Below, one piece after another: positions 16,885 to 24,709 of a stretch of DNA of 64,000 nucleotides. A program made the position numbers and the translations under genes. Location of the stretch: the NCBI GenBank assembly GCA_017458845.1, contig JAFSZY010000024.1, forward strand, positions 62,001 through 126,000. Direction: 5' to 3'. The first letter of the stretch is position 1. Every line of letters starts with the position of its first letter. This DNA comes from Ruminococcus sp. Its GTDB lineage: Bacteria > Bacillota > Clostridia > Oscillospirales > Acutalibacteraceae. The notes under the pieces were generated by a model, which saw only the letters and a program-made list of their open reading frames with translations, was not told the origin of the DNA and ran no database searches.

Positions 16885-16893
16885 TTTTTCACC

Positions 16894-17517
16894 TTATTCT
16901 TCCAATTGTGTGGTTTCGGTCGCAGCCTGTTGAGTGGTAGGCGCCTCGGTTTTTGGTGCTTCGGTTTGAGTCGGCGCCTGAGTCTGGGGCTGTGTTTGCT
17001 GTGTTGTGGCGGCAGTCGCCTGAGTGGGAGCTTCGGTCTGAGGAGCCTCGGTAGTGGTTTCGATTTGAGTTTCCTCTGTCTCTTCATACTCTGTTGTTTC
17101 GGGCTGAGTTGTCGGCTTTGTGGTAGCGGATGTGGTTGCCTTTGTCGCCTTTTTGACCGTCTTTTTCTTGTCGGATGATGAGCATCCTCTCAGCGCAAAC
17201 AGAACAATCAGCGCAACAACAATTACCGCCGCGACAGCGCTTACTATTATAATAACTTTCTTTTTATTTTTTTGTCCTTTTTTGTCGGGTCGTTTGCTTG
17301 TTTTTTCAGGCTTCCTCTCCTGAACATACTCGGGATATTCGGAATAATCTTCCTCGGGCTCAACGGGAGGAGCCGCAACAGGTTCCGCGGCGGCGTCAAA
17401 TCCGTCGCCGTAATCATCGGCGTCGGGCTGAGCGGTTATGTCTATCTCCTGAGTATCCTCTTTGTCGGAGTCGTTGAGATTGAAGATTTTTGTCTCAAAA
17501 TCGCTGTCTTTATTCAT
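16894..17517 (-). CDS. Single-pass membrane protein with Thr/Glu/Pro-rich tail
   Basis: A 207-residue protein of low complexity. An acidic, proline-rich N-terminus (about 1-75) leads to a basic patch (KKGQKNKKK) and one membrane helix (VIIIVSAVAAVIVVALIVLFAL, about 88-109). Beyond that comes a tail built almost wholly of Thr, Glu, Gln, Pro and Ala. Such tails work as wall-spanning stalks or spacers. No catalytic motif is seen. The gene starts at 17517 and is nine bases from the neighbour on each side, so the three unknown membrane proteins are one transcript. Function unknown. Confidence 0.62.
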   Translation of the reverse strand: MNKDSDFETKIFNLNDSDKEDTQEIDITAQPDADDYGDGFDAAAEPVAAPPVEPEEDYSEYPEYVQERKPEKTSKRPDKKGQKNKKKVIIIVSAVAAVIVVALIVLFALRGCSSSDKKKTVKKATKATTSATTKPTTQPETTEYEETEETQIETTTEAPQTEAPTQATAATTQQTQPQTQAPTQTEAPKTEAPTTQQAATETTQLEE

Positions 17518-17526
17518 AGTAATATA

Positions 17527-18144
17527 TTATTCTTCCTCGGTTTTTGCTTCGGAAACCTCCTCGGCTTCTTCCTTAACTTCTTCCGCGGGTTCCTCTGTAT
17601 CAGCCGCTTCACCCTCAACAACTACTTCGTCAATGGGTTCTTCTTCAGCGACAGCTTCCTCTTCCTCTTCGATGTCGGCTTCTACTCCGCCCTCGAGTAC
17701 GGCGGGCTCTTCCTCGGCTTCAGCCGCTTCTTTCTCAGTTTCGTCAAATGCAGTTTCAAATCCGCTGAGGAATGTGTAAGGAATACCGTAGCCCAAAGCG
17801 ATAGCCGCCATATATGCTACGACGGGAGCGTCCGCAAGCTGAGCGTGCAGAGGAATAAAAGCAAAAACTGAGGCTAAAATTATGTAAAGCGCGGGTATAT
17901 CAAGTACTATAAGAGTGAGAAGGCTGAATCTTTTAATTGCTTTGCCTTCGCCGACTCTTGTTGCATAGAAAACGAGTAAACCGAAAATAACAAAAATAAT
18001 TGCCGTAACTCCCGCTTTGGCTGTCTCTCCGCCGACTGTATTAGCGAACTGAGCAAAGAAGTAGCCGCATACGATATACGCCAGCATTAAAAATGCCGAG
18101 AAAAACAGATTTACATTTTCACGTTTTGAATTTTTCTTTTTCAT
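17527..18144 (-). CDS. Multi-pass membrane protein with acidic C-terminal tail
   Basis: A 205-residue protein. A basic start (KKKNSKREN) precedes four likely membrane helices within residues 13-130 (VNLFFSAFLMLAYIVCGYFF; AGVTAIIFVIFGLLVFYA; FSLLTLIVLDIPALYIILAS; VAYMAAIALGYGIPYTFL). The last 70 residues are Glu- and Ala-rich, with hardly a basic residue until the end, and should lie in the cytoplasm. It sits 23 bases after prmA in the same operon. The acidic tail could bind a basic partner or metal, but that is speculation. Confidence 0.65.
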   Translation of the reverse strand: MKKKNSKRENVNLFFSAFLMLAYIVCGYFFAQFANTVGGETAKAGVTAIIFVIFGLLVFYATRVGEGKAIKRFSLLTLIVLDIPALYIILASVFAFIPLHAQLADAPVVAYMAAIALGYGIPYTFLSGFETAFDETEKEAAEAEEEPAVLEGGVEADIEEEEEAVAEEEPIDEVVVEGEAADTEEPAEEVKEEAEEVSEAKTEEE

Positions 18145-18167
18145 AGTTTAGTTCTCCTGTCAATGAA

Positions 18168-19088
18168 TTATTTGATTTTAGCAACCAGACAAACCCATCC
18201 GTTGTCCTCGATTCGTTCAATTACATCAAAGTCCTCGGACACGGCTTCATATACCTCGTCGCCTCTGGCGTCTATAATTCCGCTCATTATATAAACGGTA
18301 TCGGAATTCATAAATTCTCTGACGCCTTTTGATAAACATATTATAGCATCTGCTACAATATTTGCAACAATTAAATTGTATTTTCCGCTGATTTTTTCCG
18401 TAAGATCGCCCACTACCGCGGTGAATTTATCGTTGACGTCGTTAAGCTTTGCGTTTTCACGGGCGGTTTTTACCGCGACTTCGTCAATGTCCACGCCCAC
18501 AGCGTTTTCCGCGCCCAAAAGCAGTGATGCTATCGCCAGAATTCCGCTTCCGCAACCCACGTCGAGCACGGTGTCGCCCTGCTTCAGATACTTTTCAATC
18601 GTTTCAAGACACAGCTTTGTGGTCTCGTGGCTGCCCGTTCCGAACGCGAGCCCCGGGTCGATATTGAGCACAACTCTGCCTTTTGCGTCATAGTCGTCGC
18701 GCCATGTGGGGCGGATGAGAATCCTCTCTCCTACAGGGGTAGGGTTGAAAAACTTCTTCCAGTTGTTGCGCCAGTCCTCGTCCTGGGTGGCGGAGGTGTC
18801 GATTTCGTGCTTAATTCCCTCGGCGGTAAACCTTTCCGACAAAAACGCCAGAGCCTCGGCGGGGTTGACATCGGGCTCGAGGTAAATGTGGATAAACGCT
18901 GCTTTCTTGTCCTTTTTGAGCAACTCCTCGTCGATGAGGTCGATATGCGCAATCTCCATAACCTGCTCCTCGAGCGCGGAATAATCCTCTATGTATATTC
19001 CGTAGGGAACCACCATATTCGCGATGTCGGAGGCTTTGTCTATCTCCGCGGCGTTAACGGAAATTTTTATTTCTGTCCATTCTGCCAT
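18168..19088 (-). CDS. prmA: Ribosomal protein L11 methyltransferase
   Basis: A 306-residue AdoMet-dependent enzyme that trimethylates ribosomal protein L11. The N-terminal third matches the substrate-binding domain. The Rossmann core carries DPGLAFGTGSHETTKLCLE, typical of PrmA, then motif I VLDVGCGSGILAI and VGVDIDEVAV. The post-I NIVADAI is the catalytic NxxA/D region. The start is the ATG at 19088, eight bases after AAAGGAG; a codon at 19106 in frame overlaps that ribosome site and was rejected. It leads a five-gene operon ending with mrp and has its own promoter. Confidence 0.93.
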   Translation of the reverse strand: MAEWTEIKISVNAAEIDKASDIANMVVPYGIYIEDYSALEEQVMEIAHIDLIDEELLKKDKKAAFIHIYLEPDVNPAEALAFLSERFTAEGIKHEIDTSATQDEDWRNNWKKFFNPTPVGERILIRPTWRDDYDAKGRVVLNIDPGLAFGTGSHETTKLCLETIEKYLKQGDTVLDVGCGSGILAIASLLLGAENAVGVDIDEVAVKTARENAKLNDVNDKFTAVVGDLTEKISGKYNLIVANIVADAIICLSKGVREFMNSDTVYIMSGIIDARGDEVYEAVSEDFDVIERIEDNGWVCLVAKIK

Positions 19089-19118
19089 AACACCGTCTCC
19101 TTTCATAAAACCTATACA

Positions 19119-19147
19119 ATTATAATATAAGAGAAAAAATTTTACAA
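19119..19147 (-). promoter_or_regulatory. Sigma-A promoter of the prmA operon
   Basis: Minus strand: -35 TTGTAA (19147-19142), 17-bp spacer, perfect -10 TATAAT (19124-19119), about 24 bases before the prmA start. Confidence 0.65.
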
Positions 19148-19177
19148 GTTTAATGAAAAAAGTCTTTTATTTCACCG

Positions 19178-19193
19178 CGAAATATGATACAAT
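19178..19193 (+). promoter_or_regulatory. Extended -10 promoter of soj, copy 2 of a shared 16-bp motif
   Basis: CGAAATATGATACAAT, identical to 7932-7947, with extended -10 TGATACAAT. It lies 63 bases before the soj start, and the leader contains a small GC-rich hairpin region (about 19215-19235). Confidence 0.5.
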
Positions 19194-19255
19194 TTTGTGT
19201 ATGTACAATTAAAAGGGGCAGAAGGCACTGTCCCTATGGGGTAAAGGTGATTTTA

Positions 19256-20017
19256 TTGGCAAAGGTAATCGCGATAGCTAACCAGAAAGGCGGCGTGGGC
19301 AAAACCACAACCGCGGTAAATCTCGCTGCGTGTCTGGGAGCTATGGGTAAACGCACGCTTCTGATTGACGTTGACCCTCAGGGAAACGCGACAAGCGGTG
19401 TAGCTGTAGACAAACGACAGCTCACCAAATCAACATATAACATTCTTGTGGACGGCGTAAGCGCCGAGGAGTGTCTGTTCTCGACTCAATATGAAAACCT
19501 GCATATTGTTCCGAGCTCATTAAACCTCGCCGCAGCGGAACTGGAAATCGCGGAAAAACCGCACCGCGAGTCTATACTTAAGAACTCGGTTCTGCCTATT
19601 AAATTCAACTATGACTATATAATTGTTGACTGCCCGCCCTCGCTGGGGCTCATCACAGCCAACGCGCTGACCATAGCCGACACCATCTTGGTGCCGATTC
19701 AGTGCGAGTATTACGCGCTGGAGGGGCTCAGTCAGCTTATGTCAACCGTCCGCCGCGTAAAACGGCAATACAACTCCTCGCTTGAATTGGAGGGCGTTTT
19801 GCTGACTATGTATGACGGCAGGCTCAACCTGACACAGCAGGTTGTTGAGGAAGTTAAAAAATTCTTTCCGCGCAAGGTGTTTAAGACTGTTATTCCGCGC
19901 GGCGTAAGGCTTTCGGAGGCTCCGTCCTTCGGAATGCCCGTAATATACTATGACAAATCCTGTAAAGGCGCGCTCGCGTACACCGAGCTTGCCAAGGAAA
20001 TTGTGAGCAAGGGGTGA
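19256..20017 (+). CDS. soj: Chromosome-partitioning ATPase Soj (ParA)
   Basis: A 253-residue ParA-family ATPase that, with ParB, moves origin regions apart and in Bacillus also controls DnaA. It has the deviant Walker A KGGVGKTT at 10-17, the Walker A' LLIDVDPQGNATSG, and the Walker B IIVDCPPSLGL. The start is read as TTG at 19256 after AAAGGTGA; a longer frame from 19184 would add 24 residues without homology. Soj of this short type lacks a separate DNA-binding N-terminal domain. It is followed after four bases by spo0J. Confidence 0.94.
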   Translation: MAKVIAIANQKGGVGKTTTAVNLAACLGAMGKRTLLIDVDPQGNATSGVAVDKRQLTKSTYNILVDGVSAEECLFSTQYENLHIVPSSLNLAAAELEIAEKPHRESILKNSVLPIKFNYDYIIVDCPPSLGLITANALTIADTILVPIQCEYYALEGLSQLMSTVRRVKRQYNSSLELEGVLLTMYDGRLNLTQQVVEEVKKFFPRKVFKTVIPRGVRLSEAPSFGMPVIYYDKSCKGALAYTELAKEIVSKG

Positions 20018-20021
20018 GAGA

Positions 20022-20876
20022 ATGGCTAAGAAAATAGGAGGTCTGGGCAAGGGTCTCGGAGCTATTTTTATTGAAAACGAAACCGAAAACGGCGAATCCA
20101 CAGTAACTCTCAACATCTCCGAGCTTGAACCCAACCGAAACCAGCCGAGGCGTGAGTTTGACGAGGAAGCTCTCAACTCACTTGCCGACAGCATTAAACA
20201 GCACGGGCTGATTCAGCCGATACTCGTCCGCCCGATTCTCGGCGGAGGATATATGATAGTCGCGGGCGAACGCCGCTACCGCGCGTGTCAGATTGCGGGC
20301 GTCACGGAAATCCCCGTCGTCATCCGCGAGCTGACCGACAAGGAAACGATGGAAATCGCGCTCATAGAAAACCTTCAGCGCGAAAACCTCAATCCCATCG
20401 AGGAAGCCAAGGGCTACCGTTCGCTTATGGACGACTACGGGCTGACTCAGGAACAGGTTTCCGAGGTAATCGGAAAGTCCCGTCCCGCCGTAGCAAATTC
20501 CCTGAGGCTGTTAAATCTTCCCGACGAAATCACCGTTATGCTCGAGCAGGGCAAGCTCAGCTCGGGACACGCCAGAGCGCTGCTTTCCTTTGACAACGAG
20601 GCGGAGATGATTCGCGTCGCGAACGAAATCGCTCTCTCGGATATGTCGGTAAGACAAATCGAAAAGATTGCTCAGCAAAAAAAGACTTCAAATCCCAAAA
20701 AGGCGCCTGTCAAAGCTCCCACTTACTACAGTATTGTAGAACAAACTCTCGGCGAGTACCTCGGCACAAAGGTCAAGGTAACTCCGCTAAAAAACAAAAA
20801 GGGCGGAACTCTCTCGATAGAGTTTTACAGCAACGACGATTTGCAGTCTTTGGCTCAGAAGCTGGAAGATAAATGA
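20022..20876 (+). CDS. spo0J: Chromosome-partitioning protein ParB (Spo0J)
   Basis: A 284-residue CTP-dependent clamp that loads at parS and spreads. It has a Soj-stimulating N-terminus (KIGGLGKGLGAIF), the CTP-binding motif GERRYRAC, and a central HTH with VIGKSRPAVANSLRLLNL, then LSSGHARALL. Arginine in GKSR and glycine in LSSGH are the residues typical of ParB rather than Noc specificity. Two parS sites lie 12-13 kb to the right in this window. The frame ends overlapping the next gene by four bases. Confidence 0.95.
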   Translation: MAKKIGGLGKGLGAIFIENETENGESTVTLNISELEPNRNQPRREFDEEALNSLADSIKQHGLIQPILVRPILGGGYMIVAGERRYRACQIAGVTEIPVVIRELTDKETMEIALIENLQRENLNPIEEAKGYRSLMDDYGLTQEQVSEVIGKSRPAVANSLRLLNLPDEITVMLEQGKLSSGHARALLSFDNEAEMIRVANEIALSDMSVRQIEKIAQQKKTSNPKKAPVKAPTYYSIVEQTLGEYLGTKVKVTPLKNKKGGTLSIEFYSNDDLQSLAQKLEDK

Positions 20877-21388
20877 AAAAACATAACATAATCGCAACTT
20901 TCCTCACGACGCTGACATTGCTCCTCACGCTGAACTCCACGGCTTCCGCTTATACAAGCGCAAGGATAAATCTCATCCTGCAGAATTATTCAAGCTATTT
21001 TCCTATGATTGTGGGAGGAATGTTGGTAATCGAAGTAATAATGATAATGCTTTTGACTGATGTAAAGCGTATCGTAAACGTTTCGTTCGCGGTTCTGGTT
21101 GCCAATGTTGCGTCTTTTGTACTGCCGCGTTTAGGCATCGGGCTATTGAGACACGAGGTGTTTTTCAAAGGGATGATTACACAGGGGCTTATATCGTCAA
21201 ATATAATCGCGGGCGTTGCTTATCTTGTTGTTTCGCTCATAATTGAGCTGCCGATATTATATTTTATGCTGAGAGTTTTTACACCAAAAAAAGTCAGACT
21301 TATGGTGGTCGCGGCGGCGGCGAATGTCGTTACAACTGTCGCGTTTACCGTTGTTGAGTTTCAATTACACAAGTTTATTACACAGTAA
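20873..21388 (+). CDS. Membrane protein translationally coupled to spo0J
   Basis: A 171-residue integral membrane protein with a signal-like N-terminus (NIIATFLTTLTLLLTLNSTASA) and about four further hydrophobic segments. Its ATGA start overlaps the spo0J stop, so it is almost surely made with ParB. No charged catalytic motif is evident and I do not recognise a family. A role in envelope or in anchoring the partition system is possible but only guessed from position. Confidence 0.72.
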   Translation: MKKHNIIATFLTTLTLLLTLNSTASAYTSARINLILQNYSSYFPMIVGGMLVIEVIMIMLLTDVKRIVNVSFAVLVANVASFVLPRLGIGLLRHEVFFKGMITQGLISSNIIAGVAYLVVSLIIELPILYFMLRVFTPKKVRLMVVAAAANVVTTVAFTVVEFQLHKFITQ

Positions 21389-21412
21389 TTTAAAAAATAT
21401 AGGAGTAATAAA

Positions 21413-22690
21413 ATGATTGACATTAAATTTTTAAGAGAAAATCCTGACGTTGTAAAGGAAAACATTAAAAAGAAGTTTCAGGACAACAAGCTTCCTCTGG
21501 TTGATGAAGTAATCGAGCTCGACAAAAAGAGCCGTGAGGCAAAAGGTAAAGCCGACTCTCTGAGAGCCAACCGCAACAAGCTCTCAAAACAAATCGGCGG
21601 ACTGTACGCTCAGGGCAAGCGCGAGGAAGCCGAACAGCTCAAAGCTCAGGTTGCCGCTCAGGGCGAGGAGCTTGAAGCTCTCGAAGCTCAGGAAGCCGAG
21701 CTCGGTGCCAAGGTAAAAGAGATAATGATGACTATCCCCAACATCATCGACGATGTTGTCCCCATAGGTAAGGACGACAGCGAAAACGTTGAGGTGGAGC
21801 GCTTCGGCGAGCCCGTTGTTCCCGATTTCGAAATACCCTACCATACAGATATTATGGAAAAGTTCGACGGCATAGACCTCGAGTCAGCTCGCAAGGTGGC
21901 GGGCAACGGCTTCTATTATCTTATGGGTGATATCGCCAGAGTGCACAGCGCGGTAATCGCTTATGCGCGTGACTTTATGATTAACAGAGGCTTTACTTAT
22001 TGCGTACCTCCCTTTATGATTCGTTCCAATGTTGTAACAGGTGTTATGAGCTTTGCCGAAATGGACGCGATGATGTATAAAATCGAGGGCGAGGACTTAT
22101 ATTTAATAGGAACCTCCGAGCACAGTATGATAGGTAAATTCATCGACACGATGGTCAAGGAGGAGGAGCTCCCCAAAACCCTGACGAGCTACTCTCCCTG
22201 CTTCCGCAAGGAAAAGGGCGCTCACGGCATCGAGGAGCGCGGCGTTTACCGCATTCATCAGTTCGAAAAGCAGGAAATGATTGTCGTCTGCAAACCCGAG
22301 GACAGCAAGATGTGGTTTGACAAGCTCTGGCAGAACACCGTTGACCTTTTCCGCTCGCTGGATATCCCTGTACGCACGCTTGAGTGCTGCTCGGGCGACC
22401 TCGCGGACTTAAAGGTTCGCTCAATTGACGTTGAGGCGTGGTCTCCCAGACAGAAGAAGTATTTTGAAGTCGGCTCCTGCTCCAACCTCGGAGATGCCCA
22501 GGCGCGCAGGCTCAAAATCCGCGTAAAGGGCAAGGATGGAAAATACTTTGCCCACACTCTCAACAACACGGTTGTTGCTCCCCCCAGAATGTTAATCGCG
22601 TTTTTGGAAAACAACCTCAACGCTGACGGCACAGTCAATATTCCCGAGGCGCTCAGACCTTATATGGGCGGTCAGGAAATTATTAAATAA
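21413..22690 (+). CDS. serS: Seryl-tRNA synthetase
   Basis: A 425-residue class II synthetase that charges tRNA-Ser. It has the long N-terminal antiparallel coiled coil (about 30-105) that clasps the tRNA variable arm. Motif 2 appears as SPCFRKEKGAHGIEERGVYR and motif 3 near the end as NNTVVAPPRMLIAFLENN. Length is normal. ATG at 21413 follows AGGAGT. No T-box leader was seen. It follows the soj-spo0J operon after 24 bases and may be co-transcribed. Confidence 0.96.
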   Translation: MIDIKFLRENPDVVKENIKKKFQDNKLPLVDEVIELDKKSREAKGKADSLRANRNKLSKQIGGLYAQGKREEAEQLKAQVAAQGEELEALEAQEAELGAKVKEIMMTIPNIIDDVVPIGKDDSENVEVERFGEPVVPDFEIPYHTDIMEKFDGIDLESARKVAGNGFYYLMGDIARVHSAVIAYARDFMINRGFTYCVPPFMIRSNVVTGVMSFAEMDAMMYKIEGEDLYLIGTSEHSMIGKFIDTMVKEEELPKTLTSYSPCFRKEKGAHGIEERGVYRIHQFEKQEMIVVCKPEDSKMWFDKLWQNTVDLFRSLDIPVRTLECCSGDLADLKVRSIDVEAWSPRQKKYFEVGSCSNLGDAQARRLKIRVKGKDGKYFAHTLNNTVVAPPRMLIAFLENNLNADGTVNIPEALRPYMGGQEIIK

Positions 22691-22740
22691 TAACTTACAG
22701 GGCAAAACCCTGAAAAATTAAACCATAAAGGAGGATATTT

Positions 22741-23451
22741 ATGGAAAGCTTTAAAAAATATTTCGCTGAGTTCATCGGCACAGCCGTGCTGGTTATCGGC
22801 GGCTGCGGAACAGCTGTGGGTATAAACACACTCACTCTTGGCTATAAGGTTCCTGTTCCGACCACAGCGTCCGTAATCGCTATCGCTCTTGCGTTCGGTC
22901 TTTCGATTGTGGCAATGGCGTATTCAATCGGCAATGTCTCGGGCTGTCACATCAACCCCGCGGTTTCGCTGGCGGTTCTTATCAATGGCGGTATGTCCGT
23001 TAAGGATTTCATCGGTTATGTTATAGCTCAGCTTCTGGGCGCTACAGCAGGCGCGGCAGGACTCTGGATTGTTTTCGGAAGCAACTCGAGCCTCGGCGCC
23101 AACGGCTACGGCGGGGGTGTAAGCGCTATGGGTATCGGCGCTTTGAGCGCGGGTGTTGTAGAGGTTGTTTTAACCTTTATCTTTGTGCTCGCTGTTCTCG
23201 GCGTTACATCAAAAGCGGAAAACGCTAAGGTTGCCGGTTTGGTAATCGGTCTTTCCCTGACATTCGTTCACCTCATCGGTATCGTTTTCACGGGAACATC
23301 CGTAAACCCCGCGAGAAGCTTTGGTCCCGCGATTTTACAGGGCGGTTTAGCTCTTCGTCAGCTTTATGTATTCATCATCGCTCCGCTCGTAGGCGCGGCT
23401 GCGGCTGCGGTTGTTCACAGATTTATCCTGAACAAAAAGGCTGAAAGCTGA
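22741..23451 (+). CDS. Aquaporin / MIP family channel
   Basis: A 236-residue six-helix channel for water or small neutral solutes. Both half-helix motifs are intact: NPA in GCHINPAVSLAVL and NPARSFGPA in the C-terminal half. The residue set around the second motif (NPARS) favours a water-selective aquaporin (AqpZ-like) over a glycerol facilitator, where NPARD is usual. Good ribosome site AAGGAGG at 22731. It ends in a strong terminator. Confidence 0.92.
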   Translation: MESFKKYFAEFIGTAVLVIGGCGTAVGINTLTLGYKVPVPTTASVIAIALAFGLSIVAMAYSIGNVSGCHINPAVSLAVLINGGMSVKDFIGYVIAQLLGATAGAAGLWIVFGSNSSLGANGYGGGVSAMGIGALSAGVVEVVLTFIFVLAVLGVTSKAENAKVAGLVIGLSLTFVHLIGIVFTGTSVNPARSFGPAILQGGLALRQLYVFIIAPLVGAAAAAVVHRFILNKKAES

Positions 23452-23475
23452 CAGATTCAAGCATCCGTAAAAATT

Positions 23476-23511
23476 AACCCTTCGGCAAACAGTTGCCGAA
23501 GGGTTTTCTTT
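23476..23511. terminator. Strong terminator after the aquaporin
   Basis: A 13-bp perfect stem AACCCTTCGGCAA (23476-23488) with TTGCCGAAGGGTT (23493-23505) and a 4-base loop, then TTCTTT. Confidence 0.9.
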
Positions 23512-23519
23512 GTGCCTTA

Positions 23520-23672
23520 TTACTCTATTGAACAGTCAAGATAGTTCATAAGTTCCTCATCGTCTTTTCTCTGCTTTTCTTTAACGACGAAGAAAGCTGT
23601 CAGAGCCGCGGTAGTAGCCGCTACAAAAGCGATGATGCCAACAATCCAGCCGAATCTACTTTTCTTTCCCAT
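23520..23672 (-). CDS. Small membrane protein, 50 residues
   Basis: A small reading frame that reads MGKKSRFGW then the hydrophobic helix IVGIIAFVAATTAALTAFFVV, followed by a charged tail KEKQRKDDEELMNYLD ending CSIE. ATG at 23672, ribosome site AGGAGG at spacing eight, and a near-perfect promoter (TTGACA, 17, TATTAT) upstream. Stop TAA at 23520-23522. Topology by charge: N-terminus in, or an N-terminal signal-anchor with acidic tail. The family was not recognised; small regulatory or sporulation membrane proteins often look like this. Confidence 0.78.
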   Translation of the reverse strand: MGKKSRFGWIVGIIAFVAATTAALTAFFVVKEKQRKDDEELMNYLDCSIE

Positions 23673-23715
23673 ATTACAAACCTCCTAAATGTTCGGTAAA
23701 AATATCTACATACTT

Positions 23716-23744
23716 ATAATAATAAGTTTTTGCGAAAATGTCAA
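23716..23744 (-). promoter_or_regulatory. Near-perfect sigma-A promoter of the 50-residue protein
   Basis: Minus strand: -35 TTGACA (23744-23739), 17-bp spacer, -10 TATTAT (23721-23716), about 44 bases before the ATG. Confidence 0.75.
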
Positions 23745-23760
23745 CATCATAATTAAAGAA

Positions 23761-23784
23761 AAAGCAGAGTTTTCACTCTGCTTT
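23761..23784 (-). terminator. Terminator of rpsT
   Basis: A 10-bp perfect stem AAAGCAGAGT (23761-23770) with ACTCTGCTTT (23775-23784), with a T tract on the minus strand (TTTTTCTTT). Confidence 0.85.
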
Positions 23785-23799
23785 CAATTTACACAATAT

Positions 23800-24060
23800 T
23801 TACGCGGAAGCGTTAAGACGTTTCGCGAGATTAGACTTGCTTCTTGCTGCCTTATTCTTGTGAAGAATTCCCTTTGAAGCAGCCTGGTCAATCTTCTTGA
23901 CAGCAAAGTTTACTGCCTCAGCCTTGTTGTCTGCGTTAGTCTCTATAGCGATATATGCCTTTTTAACAGCAGTCTTAAGTGCGGACTTTGTTTCCTTGTT
24001 TCTGGCAGTTTTCGTAGCGATAACCTTTACGCGCTTCTTAGCGGACTTAATATTAGGCAT
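23800..24060 (-). CDS. rpsT: 30S ribosomal protein S20
   Basis: An 86-residue basic protein that binds 16S rRNA early in 30S assembly. It opens [12 protein letters not shown] and contains [10 protein letters not shown], then [19 protein letters not shown], as in all S20 proteins. The length is usual. It has a strong promoter and terminator of its own, and AAGGAGGTGC ahead of the ATG. Confidence 0.97.
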   Translation of the reverse strand: MPNIKSAKKRVKVIATKTARNKETKSALKTAVKKAYIAIETNADNKAEAVNFAVKKIDQAASKGILHKNKAARSKSNLAKRLNASA

Positions 24061-24112
24061 TGTCGCACCTCCTTAATAAAAAATACATAGTTTTCTTAGT
24101 CACGTACATATG

Positions 24113-24141
24113 ATAATACCATTATTTGAGCTAAAAATCAA
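24113..24141 (-). promoter_or_regulatory. Promoter of rpsT
   Basis: Minus strand: -35 TTGATT (24141-24136), 17-bp spacer, -10 TATTAT (24118-24113) with TGG extending it upstream. Confidence 0.7.
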
Positions 24142-24213
24142 GCATTTTCTTAATTTTTTCGGGAAAAATTTTTAATTGTGTTTATCTAATATTCTGACCA
24201 CAATATATAGTGT

Positions 24214-24474
24214 TTATTTGGACTTTCGCTTTATCATAATATACAGGAAAATAATCACGGCAAGGAAAACTATCGCTATTGCCCTGAAGATTATATTATA
24301 CATTCCCGTGAACAAGCTTATAGGCAGGAGAGTATCAGCGAGTCTCCATCCGAACATAAATACAAAAAATCCTCCCAAAACATATAATATAGGACTGAGT
24401 TTTCGGGCAGAATAAATACAATACGCCGCCAAAATTCCCCAAACGGCAAGATAAATGATATTTGCTATCTGCAT
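24214..24474 (-). CDS. Small membrane protein, 86 residues, three helices
   Basis: Mostly hydrophobic: three helices (IANIIYLAVWGILAAYCIY; ILYVLGGFFVFMFGW; IIFRAIAIVFLAVIIFLYIM) and a basic C-terminus KRKSK. ATG at 24474 with GGAGTG upstream. It has a perfect consensus promoter, so it should be well expressed, although I do not recognise a family. It lies between rpsT and the heat-shock operon. Confidence 0.7.
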   Translation of the reverse strand: MQIANIIYLAVWGILAAYCIYSARKLSPILYVLGGFFVFMFGWRLADTLLPISLFTGMYNIIFRAIAIVFLAVIIFLYIMIKRKSK

Positions 24475-24506
24475 AATTTCACTCCAAAACTTCTTAAAGT
24501 ACTATA

Positions 24507-24535
24507 ATTATAATAGTATAGCGCGCAGATGTCAA
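24507..24535 (-). promoter_or_regulatory. Perfect consensus sigma-A promoter
   Basis: Minus strand: -35 TTGACA (24535-24530), 17-bp spacer, -10 TATAAT (24512-24507), about 33 bases before the 86-residue gene. Confidence 0.8.
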
Positions 24536-24618
24536 CAAAACCCCGCCTTTGTCCATATCCTCAACGCCCGATAAAATGAGGATTCTGTGAACTTTTTGAA
24601 AAAAGTTTATGAATAGTC

Positions 24619-24652
24619 TTGACTTTTTTTGACTTTAGTGCTAGGCTATAAC
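24619..24652 (+). promoter_or_regulatory. Promoter region of the hrcA operon
   Basis: TTGACT (24619-24624) is followed after 17 bases by TAGGCT (24642-24647), with a TGC extension before it; TATAAC at 24647-24652 is an alternative -10. The start site would fall at or next to the CIRCE operator, as expected. Confidence 0.55.
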
Positions 24653-24660
24653 CATAGCGG

Positions 24661-24687
24661 TTAGCACTCTAATGTTGAGAGTGCTAA
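24661..24687 (+). promoter_or_regulatory. CIRCE operator
   Basis: TTAGCACTC (24661-24669), nine bases, GAGTGCTAA (24679-24687): a perfect match to the HrcA-binding inverted repeat. It should make the hrcA-grpE-dnaK-dnaJ operon heat-inducible and self-repressed. Confidence 0.97.
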
Positions 24688-24709
24688 TTCGATAAGAGAG
24701 GCGATTATT

